Part shown: positions 16,403 to 24,202 of the stretch, piece after piece
How the letters are laid out: every line of letters begins with the position of its first letter
How positions within the stretch are numbered: the stretch's first letter is position 1
DNA from: Streptomyces iconiensis
Lineage (GTDB): Bacteria > Actinomycetota > Actinomycetes > Streptomycetales > Streptomycetaceae
Assembly: GCF_028657195.3 (NCBI RefSeq)
Contig: NZ_JANCPR020000007.1
Location: 62,001-126,000, forward strand
Length of the DNA stretch: 64,000 nt
Direction: 5' to 3'
Translations under genes and position numbers: made by a program
Notes under the pieces: generated by a model
Told to the model about the DNA's origin: nothing
The model's database searches: none
What the model saw: the letters and a program-made list of their open reading frames with translations, nothing else

Positions 16403-16437
16403 GCTCCCGTGCGCGCAGCTGCTGCGCACACGGGAGC
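16403..16437. terminator. Bidirectional hairpin terminator
   Basis: The arms GCTCCCGTGCGCGCAGC and GCTGCGCACACGGGAGC form a 17-bp stem with one mismatch and a 1-nt centre. It lies between the convergent ABC operon and the PAP2 gene, where a shared terminator is expected. Confidence 0.65.
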
Positions 16438-16501
16438 GACGGGCCAGCTGCGGCGGGCCCGGCGGGGGCGCGTGCGGTTCCACGGTCGGACGGCACATGC
16501 C

Positions 16502-17851
16502 TCACGCCGGTTCGGGCTGCGGTTCCGGCTGCTGCACCGGCGCGGCCTTCGGCTCCCAGCGGCTCGTGGTCCGGATGTAGAGGTGGACCACTGAGGCCAT
16601 CGCCAGGATGAGAAGCGGCCCGAATATCCACGGGCGTTCGGCCATTTCCGTCGGCAGATAGCGATACGAAACCAAGAGCGCCGTGAAGACGGTCGACCCG
16701 TAAGCGGCCAGCTGGATTCCCGGCCGGTCCCAGCCGCGGTCGAGCGAGCGCATCACCGCCTCAAGCGTGACCGCGAACACCACGCCGGCGACGATGTCCA
16801 CGCCGTAGTGGTAGCCGAATCCCAGCGTTGCCCCGAGCGTGGCGATCAACCAGAGCGTGCCGAGGAGCCGCAGCAGCCGTGGGCCCGTACGGGAATGAAT
16901 GAAGATCACGACAGCCCACGCGGTGTGCAGGCTGGGCATGCAGTTGCGCGGGGTGATCTCGTCGTGCGGCATCGGGACCGGGGTACCGAGCGACGGCGGG
17001 GTGTTCGGCCACAGATTGGCCAACGCCCAGTGCCCGCCCTCGGCGCCGAAGGCGTAGATCGGCCCCACCACCGGGAAGAGCATGTAGAAGGCCGGTCCGA
17101 GGAGGCCGATCACCAGGAAAGTGCGCACCAGATGGTGACGGGGGAATCGGCGCTCGGCCGCCACGTGCCGCAGCTGGTACGCCGCGACGATGACCGCTCC
17201 CACCGCGAGCTGGGCGTAGACCCAGTCGAGAACGCTGGTGCCGACCGGAGCCGTCGCCTCGACGATCCGGCCCGCCAGCCACGACGGGTTGCCCAGTGCG
17301 TGATCGGCGGTCGCCACGTACTGGTCGAGCACCACCGGACGGGTCTCCGACGTGATGAGCAGCCAGGTCTCGCCGGTCTTGCGGCCGGCCAGCAGCAGCA
17401 GGCCCAGTCCGACGCCCTTCAGCAACAGGAGACGTTCCTTGCCGGTGCGGCGCACGACAGCGATGACCGCGTAGCCCAAAAGCACCCACAGCGCGCCGTT
17501 GCCGAAGTACATCTTGGCGTCGAAGGCCCAGCGCACAGGCAGATAGGCGACGTCGATTCCGATCGCGACACCGGCCGCGATGAAGCGCTGCCGCCAGGGG
17601 AGCACCACCATCATCAAGGCCAGGCAGGCGTACAGCAGCGGCCCCGATTTCGGCGTGAGGAACACCTCTCGCGCCTGGGTGACGACCGGTCCCGGCAGGC
17701 CGTAGTGGTGCGCGGCGATCTCCAGCGCGATGAGGAATCCAAGGGTCGCCACACCCGCCGTCACCCAAAGCACAACCCGTGGCTGACGGTAAGCGGAGAA
17801 ATCAATTCTCCGATGTATTCGCGAAAATACCCGCGATGTTTTAGTTATCAA
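16502..17851 (-). CDS. PAP2-family membrane phosphatase
   Basis: This 449-residue polytopic protein has about ten hydrophobic helices. The PAP2 phosphatase signature is in the C-terminal third: NCMPSLHTAW (conserved Ser-His) and GFGYHYGVDIVAG (catalytic His and Asp). This type is often called inositolphosphotransferase- or PAP2_3-like and would dephosphorylate or transfer a lipid-linked phosphate at the outer membrane face. The C-terminus is a short Pro/Glu tail. The start is uncertain: the frame opens with TTG at 17851 in unusually AT-rich DNA with no ribosome binding site, and a start some 25 codons later is possible. Confidence 0.75.
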   Translation of the reverse strand: MITKTSRVFSRIHRRIDFSAYRQPRVVLWVTAGVATLGFLIALEIAAHHYGLPGPVVTQAREVFLTPKSGPLLYACLALMMVVLPWRQRFIAAGVAIGIDVAYLPVRWAFDAKMYFGNGALWVLLGYAVIAVVRRTGKERLLLLKGVGLGLLLLAGRKTGETWLLITSETRPVVLDQYVATADHALGNPSWLAGRIVEATAPVGTSVLDWVYAQLAVGAVIVAAYQLRHVAAERRFPRHHLVRTFLVIGLLGPAFYMLFPVVGPIYAFGAEGGHWALANLWPNTPPSLGTPVPMPHDEITPRNCMPSLHTAWAVVIFIHSRTGPRLLRLLGTLWLIATLGATLGFGYHYGVDIVAGVVFAVTLEAVMRSLDRGWDRPGIQLAAYGSTVFTALLVSYRYLPTEMAERPWIFGPLLILAMASVVHLYIRTTSRWEPKAAPVQQPEPQPEPA

Positions 17852-18129
17852 TTTGAGTCGATTTGTTAGTTTTGGTTGTTTGTTAACTTTTGCGCCGGAT
17901 GGCGCGGTTGTCTAGGGAGGGTGGGCAATCAGAGTGATCGCCATGAGTTCGATCATGCTATCGGAGCGGAGTGGAGAGCGCTGGTCGTGCTGATGGGAGT
18001 GCAGCCGGTCCCAGACTCGTTGATTCAACACCCCGGGGACAACCACGAGCTTCCCGGCGTTCGGCGGGCGTTAAGGAACCTGCGGACGCGCGGAGGCCGA
18101 CGAGCGGGTCCGGCACGAGCTGGTCGACG

Positions 18130-20007
18130 TCACCGACCCGCGCGAGCGTCACCTGGGCCGCAGTGAGATTCGGGGCCCGGCGTCCCCCTCGTCAGAGCGG
18201 TGGCAGGCGAGCGGCGCGGTGTGTCCAGGGAGCGCAGCCAGATCTCGCCGGCCAGCGTCTCCATCAGCGGTGCCAGGTCGGGCACCGTGGCGTGGGAGTG
18301 CAGGACGCGGCGCACCTTGTCCGGTGCGATCAGGCCGGCGTCGCCCAGCAGCGAGCCGTCAAGCAGCGCGAGGATCTGCCCCCGTTGGCGGCGCAGTGCT
18401 CGGTAGAAGTCGGCGTCGTAGCAGCCCTTCGTGGTGCGGCGCAGGATGCGCGGCGGCACGATGCCGTCCATGGCGGCGGTCAGCAGCGGTTTGAAACGGC
18501 CAGGAACGGCGGCCTCCAGCGGCCGGGCGGACAGCGCGGCGGCGACGACCGCGTCGTCGTTGTAGGGGAGGACGTAGTCAGGGCCGGGCAGCACCCTGTT
18601 CATCTGACGCACCGCGTTGCCGCCCTCTCGCACCCGTAGCAGCGCCCCGTGCATGGACCGCTGGGGAGCGAGCGGTTCGGGACACCGCGCCGCGGCGTCC
18701 CTCAGCGCCGCCCTGGCGGCGTCCACGGCCTCGGGCGAAGCCCACGCCGGCATACGGAAATCCGGATGCCAGCCCATGAGGCTCCTCGCCAGGGGTGGCT
18801 GCGGGGCCGTCAGCCGAGCACCCGCCTGGCGAAGCGACCGCTGGTAGCTCTCCCGGCCCAGCAGGGCACGCAGCGCCTCCGTACGACTCACCCGCAGGCC
18901 GAGGCGCTTGTGCCGCATCCGCCGCAGGACGAGCAGCGGATGCGCACACACCAGGTCGGCCAGGTGTGAGGGAAGCGGCGTGAACAGCTCGTCACCGCCG
19001 CCGCCCCCCAGGTGCAGCCGGGAGCCGTGCGCCCGCGCCCGCAGGAAGGTGTCGCTCACCTTCCCGACATCCCTGAACCAGTTGACGGGCTCCTCCGTCG
19101 CCAGACGCATGCCGCCCACGCCGGCGAACCAGTCCGGAGTCTCGTCTTCCCCGACCACCACATGGGTCGCCCCCGGCAGCGCCCCGACCGCCCGGCGTGC
19201 CCAGTGGGCATCGTCGTTCCTCGTGTCCACGCCCTCCCAGCGCACCGTCACCAACTCGGCCTCACCCCGGGTGGCCGCCAGAAAACACAGACTGGTCGAG
19301 TCAAGGCCGCCCGACAGGTCGGCGCTGATCCTGCCGCCGCCGGCCGTGCAGGTGGCCACCGCCTCCATGAGCGCGGTACGCACCGCACCGGCCGCTTCGG
19401 CGAGCGGAGCCTCGGGCCGGGGCGGATGCCACCAGCGCACGCTGCGCTGCTCGCCGTCGCGTTCCCACACCAGCGCCTCATCCGGGCGCACGGCGTCCAC
19501 GTGCCTCCAGATGGTGCGTCCGCCCACGGCGACCCAGGGGAACGGCGGGTCCATCAGGCGGGCGGCCAGCATCTCCATGTCCGGTTCCGAACCGGCCAGT
19601 TGGGCCAGCACATCAGCATCGGGGCCGCCCACCGGAACGTGTCCCACCCGCGTGGTGAAGAGACGGCACGCCGCTGAGGCCGTGCCCCGCGCCCACACCC
19701 GGCCATCGACCGAGGCCACCACGTGGTGGCTGCCCGCCACCCCCTGCACCGCAGCCGCCAGGTCCCCGACGCTCCGCACCCGCCCGACCCGCTTGCGCAG
19801 GGCCTCGGCGCTGAGCCGGCACCGGCCGAGCAACGCCACGCGTGCGGCTCCGGCCTCAGCGGTGACCGCTCCATGTCCACGCCAGCGGCCCACCAGCCAC
19901 GGCCGGCCCGAGGCGTGCCGTACACAGTCGAGCCTCGCGCCTCCCAGCCGCTCCACCAGCCCGGTCGTCGCCTCCGTATCAGGCAGGACGATCCACCAAC
20001 GGTTCAT
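18130..20007 (-). CDS. Lasso-peptide macrolactam synthetase (asparagine-synthetase-like, C protein)
   Basis: The protein has 625 residues. Residues 1-200 resemble the glutaminase-like domain but lack the catalytic N-terminal Cys (start MNRWW), as in lasso cyclases. From about 215 the AsnB-type domain follows, with the PPi-loop SADLSGGLDSTSL at about 228-240, LHLGGGGGDELFTPLP, and LPYNDDAVVAAAL. Lasso C proteins adenylate the side-chain carboxylate of a ring Asp or Glu and join it to the N-terminal amine of the core. It lies 107 nt downstream of the precursor in the same direction. The C-terminus after GEIWLRSL is followed by an atypical 30-residue tail, and no B1, B2 or D gene follows. Family confidence is high; pathway completeness is low. 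Confidence 0.9.
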   Translation of the reverse strand: MNRWWIVLPDTEATTGLVERLGGARLDCVRHASGRPWLVGRWRGHGAVTAEAGAARVALLGRCRLSAEALRKRVGRVRSVGDLAAAVQGVAGSHHVVASVDGRVWARGTASAACRLFTTRVGHVPVGGPDADVLAQLAGSEPDMEMLAARLMDPPFPWVAVGGRTIWRHVDAVRPDEALVWERDGEQRSVRWWHPPRPEAPLAEAAGAVRTALMEAVATCTAGGGRISADLSGGLDSTSLCFLAATRGEAELVTVRWEGVDTRNDDAHWARRAVGALPGATHVVVGEDETPDWFAGVGGMRLATEEPVNWFRDVGKVSDTFLRARAHGSRLHLGGGGGDELFTPLPSHLADLVCAHPLLVLRRMRHKRLGLRVSRTEALRALLGRESYQRSLRQAGARLTAPQPPLARSLMGWHPDFRMPAWASPEAVDAARAALRDAAARCPEPLAPQRSMHGALLRVREGGNAVRQMNRVLPGPDYVLPYNDDAVVAAALSARPLEAAVPGRFKPLLTAAMDGIVPPRILRRTTKGCYDADFYRALRRQRGQILALLDGSLLGDAGLIAPDKVRRVLHSHATVPDLAPLMETLAGEIWLRSLDTPRRSPATALTRGTPGPESHCGPGDARAGR

Positions 20008-20080
20008 CAGGGCACCCTCCGCGTCACCGAGAAGCCGCTCACGGGACCGCCAAGGCCCCTCAGGCAGAGATGGAGGATCG

Positions 20081-20108
20081 GCGCGGGGCGGTGATCACCG
20101 CCCCGCGC
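20081..20108. terminator. Perfect 28-bp hairpin between lasso precursor and cyclase genes
   Basis: The arms GCGCGGGGCGGTGA and TCACCGCCCCGCGC are perfectly complementary with no spacer. It begins 6 nt after the precursor stop codon and lies before the cyclase start. It could act as a partial terminator that raises precursor over enzyme expression. Confidence 0.7.
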
Positions 20109-20114
20109 AGACCA

Positions 20115-20261
20115 TCAGTTTCCGGGGCCCTGGAAGCGGTAGATGAAGGGGGCGTGACCACCGTCGAACGTGAAGCCCGCCAAGTCGCCAAGCGTGACCT
20201 CGTTGAAGTCACCGGCCTCGGTCACCATCGGCGCCTCGTAGATCTCGATGTCCTGCTGCAC
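20115..20261 (-). CDS. Lasso peptide precursor (A protein)
   Basis: This short gene encodes a leader plus core. The leader carries YEAPMVTEAGDF, which matches the actinobacterial YxxPxLxxxGxF element bound by the RRE (B1) protein. It ends EVTL, giving the conserved Thr at position -2 of the cleavage site. The predicted 24-residue core starts GDLAGFTFD, so Gly1 could be joined to Asp9 in a nine-membered-residue ring, and ends YRFQGPGN. It has no Cys (class II). AAAGGAG at 20271-20277 sits 9 nt before GTG 20261, which I take as the start (48 residues). An in-frame ATG at 20270 touches the ribosome binding site and is less likely. The cyclase gene lies directly downstream. Confidence 0.88.
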   Translation of the reverse strand: MQQDIEIYEAPMVTEAGDFNEVTLGDLAGFTFDGGHAPFIYRFQGPGN

Positions 20262-20270
20262 GTGGCTCAT

Positions 20271-20519
20271 CTCCTTTCTGGTCGGAAATCGTCCTGTACT
20301 TGGACCGCCCGGCCGTTCGCGGACCACCCGAATTCCTGTCCAACGGAGCGCACGACAACCTATACGTCCGTCTAAACAATCTCTTCAGGTATATAAGAGG
20401 CAATGAGTATGTAAGGTGCCCCGGCGCACGCGGGGCAGAACGGGCAGCGCGCCCATCGTCACCAGGTCCGGGCGCGAGTCCGGGTGCGGGTCCAGACAGT
20501 CGGCGGGTGTGCCCAACGC
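20271..20519 (-). promoter_or_regulatory. AT-rich upstream region of lasso operon
   Basis: About 250 nt separate the lasso precursor from the end of the FAD monooxygenase. The part at 20340-20410 is markedly AT-rich for this genome (for example tataagaggcaatgagtatg), as expected of a promoter. I can assign no specific -35/-10 boxes. A GC-rich element at about 20415-20440 resembles a decayed CRISPR repeat or a hairpin. Confidence 0.4.
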
Positions 20520-21740
20520 TCAAGCCACGGGCGCGAGTTCGGGCAGGATGAGGGCCGAGTGGGCAGGTCGTCCCTCGGAGGGCGGCATGGTGCTGAGGTT
20601 GCGCAGCATGTTGTTGCGCTGCTCCAGGGCCCTGGCGGTGGTGGGGAAGAGCGTGGCGTCGCCCTCGCCGACCTGTTCCTGGTTCACGGTCACGAACTCG
20701 CGCGTGCTGTGTTCGTAGGCGGCGAAGCCCGCGGCGTGGTCCCGGTCGGCCAGGGAAGCGGCGAGCATGTACGCGCCGACGAGCGCGAGGCTGGAGCCCT
20801 GTCCTGTCAGGAACGACGGTGCGTACGCGGCGTCGCCGACCAGCGCGACCCGTCCGCTGGACCAGCGGGGCATGCGGATCTGGCTGACCCCGTCGAAGAA
20901 CAGGTCGTCCGCTTCGTGCATGGCCGCGAGCATGCCCGGGACCTCCCATCCCGCGTCGGCGAAGACCGCGGCGACCAGGTCCCGTTGGGCGTGAGGGTTC
21001 CGGAACGCGCCGAACGGGGGTTCCGGGTGGGCGAAGTTCAAGAAGGCGTGCACTTCGTCGCTGTCCCCCACGGCGTAGAGCGCCGCGGCCCTGCCCGGGG
21101 TGTTCCACATCATGGTCTCGTGGGAGAGCCCGAAGGTGTTGCGCATGGTGAACACGGCGAAGCAGTAGCCGAGATAGCGGTGGAACTGCTCTTCGGGGCC
21201 GAAGAGGAACTCGCGGGTACGTGAGTGCATACCGTCCGCGCCGAACACCATGTCGAACGTTCGCTCGCTGCCCCCGCGGAAGGTGACATCGACCCCGTGT
21301 TCTGACTGGTCGAGGGTGTCGATGGAGTCGTTGAACAGGAACTCCACGTCGTCACGGACCGCCGAGTGGAGAGCGTCGGTCAGATCACCGCGGCGCACCT
21401 CCAGGTCCTGTCCGGCGACGCCACCGGTGACGGAGTGGGGGCTGATCGAGGCCACTTCGCTGCCGTCACCGTCGAGGAAGGTCAGCCGGCGCAGGTCGAT
21501 GTGCGCTTCCCGCAGCCGCGGCAGGATTCCCATCCTCCGTACGACCTCAAGTGCGGTGCCGCGCACGTCGATGGGGTATCCGCCGCTGCGCAGCGTGCCC
21601 GCCTTCTCGACCACCGTGACCGCGAATCCGCGGCGGTTCAGCCAGTACGCGAGGGCCGGCCCCGCGATGCTGGCACCGGATATCAGGACCTTGCGCCCGG
21701 GTGTGGGTCGGGCGCTGCTCAACTGCTGGGTGTGGCTCAC
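20520..21740 (-). CDS. FAD-dependent monooxygenase (PHBH/TetX-like)
   Basis: This 406-residue flavoprotein hydroxylase would use NAD(P)H and oxygen to oxidise an aromatic or polyketide-like compound. The dinucleotide fold is KVLISGASIAGPALAYWL. The second FAD motif is MVFGADGMHSRTR. The GD motif is GRVALVGDAAYAPSF, followed by TGQGSSLALVGAYMLA. GTG at 21740 overlaps the stop of the upstream MFS gene (GTGA), and AAAGGAG lies 8 nt before it, so exporter and oxygenase are co-translated. Such pairs under TetR control commonly modify and expel a toxic aromatic compound or antibiotic. The substrate is not readable from the sequence. Confidence 0.85.
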   Translation of the reverse strand: MSHTQQLSSARPTPGRKVLISGASIAGPALAYWLNRRGFAVTVVEKAGTLRSGGYPIDVRGTALEVVRRMGILPRLREAHIDLRRLTFLDGDGSEVASISPHSVTGGVAGQDLEVRRGDLTDALHSAVRDDVEFLFNDSIDTLDQSEHGVDVTFRGGSERTFDMVFGADGMHSRTREFLFGPEEQFHRYLGYCFAVFTMRNTFGLSHETMMWNTPGRAAALYAVGDSDEVHAFLNFAHPEPPFGAFRNPHAQRDLVAAVFADAGWEVPGMLAAMHEADDLFFDGVSQIRMPRWSSGRVALVGDAAYAPSFLTGQGSSLALVGAYMLAASLADRDHAAGFAAYEHSTREFVTVNQEQVGEGDATLFPTTARALEQRNNMLRNLSTMPPSEGRPAHSALILPELAPVA

Positions 21741-23134
21741 TTCTTGGCTCCTTTGCTCATGGAACGGACGACAAGCAGGGACAGCACCGCGACGACGCCG
21801 GCGATGAGGAAGCCGGCGGCGAAGGCCGATTCGGCCGGGTCATCCGATCCGGAAGGGGTCCCCGAGGTGAGGAGCACGCCACCGAGCATCCCGCCCACGG
21901 CGGAGCCCAATACGCGAGTGACCAGGATCAGACTGGTGGCGATGCCGGTGTCGCCTTCGTCCACGGAAGAGACGATGCTGGTCACCATGGCCGTGACGCA
22001 CAGGCCGTTGGCAAGTGCGATCAGCGCCTTGGCGACGACGATGTGCCAGACCTCGGTGTGTGCGACCGACAGGGCGAGCATGGCGGTGGCCATGAGGACG
22101 ACCGCGGTAGTGGCCACGGCTCGCGAGCCGAAACGCCGCTCTCCGAGCCCTCCGGCGGGCCCTGCCAGCGTCCCGGCCACGGCGCCCGGCAGCAGGATGA
22201 AGCCGATCTCGGTGGCGCTGGCCCCGAAACCGTAGCCCTGGCCGGACACGTCGAGAAGCTGCGGAATGAGGAAGACTCCCGTAGCCGTGCCGAGGCAGAT
22301 CACGAACGTCAGCACACACGACTTCCAGATCACAGGCCGTGCCAGCATGCGCAGATCGATCAGCGGCGCGGCCGAACGGCGTTCAACGGCTATCCATCCG
22401 GCCACGAAGGCGGCCAGAAGCACGACGAGGGCGCCGAGCACGAGAGGCTGCGAGCCGGCGTCGGGCACCATCGCGAGCGCCAGCATGAGCGTGACCAGTA
22501 CCCCGCTCAACAGCAGCATGCCCGGCCAGTCGATCCCGGCATCGTCGGACCGGCCCGGCGGATCGGAGGGCATCAGCCTGTTCACCAGCAGAGTGAACCC
22601 GATGACCGCGAACGTCGGCACCGCGAACATCCAATGCCGGGAGAGCGCTTCGGCCACGGGCCCGGCCGCCAGCAGTCCCACCATCGAACCGCCCACGAAC
22701 ATCCCGCTGACCAGCCCGATGGCCACCTTCGACTCTCCCGCGGGCAGGTGCTTGCGCACCACGATGAACGACAGGGGCAGCGCGCCTATCATCGCTCCCT
22801 GCAGTACCTGGCCGAGCAGCAGCACGGGCAGGTTCGGCGCCATCGCGGAGACCAGGCCACCGACCGAGACCACCGCCATCAGCCTGATCAGGACTCGTTT
22901 TCCGCCGTAGCGGTCGCCGAGCTTGCCCGCGAGCGGGGTGACGAGCGCACCGGTGATGGCGAGCACGATGTTGAGCAGTGCCCCGGTGGATGGACTGATG
23001 TCCAGCTCGCGCTGCAACAGCGGGAGCGTCGGCGCCACCACCGACTCCAAGGAGCCCGTGGAGATCGCCAGCAGGCCGAGGGCCCAGACAGCGGCTTTCC
23101 CGATACGGACCGGGGGAGCCAGAGTTGCGGTCAT
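21737..23134 (-). CDS. MFS efflux transporter, DHA2-like
   Basis: The protein has 465 residues and 12-14 predicted membrane helices. Motif A appears as GKLGDRYGGKRVL. LDISPSTGALLNIVLAITGA, GQVLQGAMIGALPLSF and GFILLPGAVAGTLAGPAGGL mark the other conserved helices. I place the start at ATG 23134 because GGAAAGGA lies about 7 nt upstream; the in-frame ATG at 23152 lacks one. It is first in an operon with the FAD monooxygenase and is divergent from a TetR gene, the usual arrangement of a ligand-induced resistance cassette. The operator at 23398-23418 probably controls it. Confidence 0.85.
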   Translation of the reverse strand: MTATLAPPVRIGKAAVWALGLLAISTGSLESVVAPTLPLLQRELDISPSTGALLNIVLAITGALVTPLAGKLGDRYGGKRVLIRLMAVVSVGGLVSAMAPNLPVLLLGQVLQGAMIGALPLSFIVVRKHLPAGESKVAIGLVSGMFVGGSMVGLLAAGPVAEALSRHWMFAVPTFAVIGFTLLVNRLMPSDPPGRSDDAGIDWPGMLLLSGVLVTLMLALAMVPDAGSQPLVLGALVVLLAAFVAGWIAVERRSAAPLIDLRMLARPVIWKSCVLTFVICLGTATGVFLIPQLLDVSGQGYGFGASATEIGFILLPGAVAGTLAGPAGGLGERRFGSRAVATTAVVLMATAMLALSVAHTEVWHIVVAKALIALANGLCVTAMVTSIVSSVDEGDTGIATSLILVTRVLGSAVGGMLGGVLLTSGTPSGSDDPAESAFAAGFLIAGVVAVLSLLVVRSMSKGAKK

Positions 23135-23397
23135 GGACGTCCTTTCCGTCATTACGAGGAAGTGAGGGGTCGGCCGTACGCGTGGCGCTGCCGCCGTGCC
23201 GAGCCCGGCAGTGGCCCCTTCACGCGGGGCGCGGTGTACGTGGAGCTGAATGGACAGGTCCGAGGTCGTCCGGCGGGCGAACCCGGTGAAGCGATGACCG
23301 AGGCGGCGCGTGCACGGCTCCGCCTGGTGGAGCGGGTGCGGTGGAGCGGGTGCCGGAGGAACAGGTGCAAGAGTGCGATGCGCACCGAAGCAATTAT

Positions 23398-23418
23398 TAC
23401 ACTACACCGTGCAGTGTA
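23398..23418. promoter_or_regulatory. TetR operator (TACACT-N9-AGTGTA)
   Basis: A perfect 6-bp inverted repeat, TACACT and AGTGTA, is spaced by 9 nt inside the divergent promoter region and ends 13 nt before the TetR start. Size and position fit autoregulation by TetR and repression of the MFS/monooxygenase operon. Confidence 0.7.
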
Positions 23419-23431
23419 GAAAGGTTAAGAT

Positions 23432-24070
23432 GTGGCCATGCCGACCACGAAGACACTGCGCGAGGGATCCACGCGGAAGCGTGCCGCCATCCTCTCGGCG
23501 GCCCGGGAACTGTTCCTCGCCGACGGCTTCGACCGGTCGAGCGTCGACGCGGTCGCCGCCAGGGCCGAGGTGTCCAAGCGGACGGTCTACGACTACTTCG
23601 GCGACAAGCAGACGCTGCTGCAAGCGGTTGTCGACGCCGTCGGCCAGGCGATGATCTCCACGATCCGGCGCACCCTCGACGACACCCTCACCGACGCCAC
23701 CGAGGACGCCGACCTTGAGGACGCGCTGATCACGTTCTCGATGCGCATCGCCACCGACATGCTCGGCTCGGCGGAGTACGCAACGCTGCAACGGCTGGTC
23801 AGGGCGGAATCCGGCAACCTGCCGCACCGGGGCTACAACTCCATGGCCGACACCCCCGACGAGGCGATCGCCGAGCGGTTCGCCGCCTTCGGCGCGGCCG
23901 GGCTGCTCGACGTCCCCGACGCCCGGCTCGCCGCCGACCAGTTCATCGCGCTGACCTTCGGTGTCGCGCTGGACCGGCTCGGTTCCGCGAACGCGGCGGA
24001 GGACGCCCGCGTCCGGCCCCTCGTCGTCGAGGGAGTGCGGACCTTCCTCCGGGCGTACCGGACCAGGTAG
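23432..24070 (+). CDS. TetR/AcrR-family transcriptional regulator
   Basis: The protein has 212 residues. The N-terminal helix-turn-helix domain (residues about 12-60) has RAAILSAARELFLADGFDRS, VDAVAARAEVSKRTVYDYF and GDKQTLLQAVVD, which are textbook TetR features. The rest is the all-helical ligand-binding and dimerisation domain with a TetR_C-type EYATLQRLVRAE segment. GTG 23432 has AAAGG at a good distance; ATG 23438 is the alternative. A perfect inverted repeat lies immediately upstream. The divergent MFS and FAD monooxygenase genes are the obvious targets, and the inducer is probably their substrate. Confidence 0.9.
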   Translation: MAMPTTKTLREGSTRKRAAILSAARELFLADGFDRSSVDAVAARAEVSKRTVYDYFGDKQTLLQAVVDAVGQAMISTIRRTLDDTLTDATEDADLEDALITFSMRIATDMLGSAEYATLQRLVRAESGNLPHRGYNSMADTPDEAIAERFAAFGAAGLLDVPDARLAADQFIALTFGVALDRLGSANAAEDARVRPLVVEGVRTFLRAYRTR

Positions 24071-24165
24071 GGCCGGGGCCGGCAGTACGAACGGACAGCG
24101 CGCCGCCGTCCCGGGGGACTTCGCAGGGTTCCTGCTTCTCCGCTGAATCGCCCTGTGTCCCGACT

Positions 24166-24179
24166 ATTGACCGGTCAAT
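24166..24179. promoter_or_regulatory. 14-bp perfect palindrome upstream of GntR gene
   Basis: ATTGACCGGTCAAT lies 24 nt before the GntR ATG. It probably serves as an autoregulatory operator of the GntR/HutC protein. It also contains a TTGAC that could be a -35 element, so repressor and polymerase would compete. Confidence 0.6.
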
Positions 24180-24202
24180 TGGCCGACTACTACGGTCCAT
24201 AC

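Noticed and set aside
17876..18130. Possible transposase scrap (VWDRLHSHQ on the minus strand)
   Set aside because: Only about nine residues resemble an IS5 motif and nothing around them supports it.
18908..20146. A long open frame antisense to the lasso cyclase
   Set aside because: Composition (Ser/Pro/Arg-rich) and lack of any domain show it is a shadow of the cyclase.
20415..20443. A GC-rich element similar to the CRISPR repeat near the lasso promoter
   Set aside because: Only part of the hairpin matches, there are several indels and there is no 61-nt neighbour. It could equally be an ordinary hairpin.
21701..23419. A long open frame antisense to the MFS exporter
   Set aside because: High-GC antisense frame rich in His, Gln, Gly and Arg. 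The minus-strand MFS protein explains the sequence fully.
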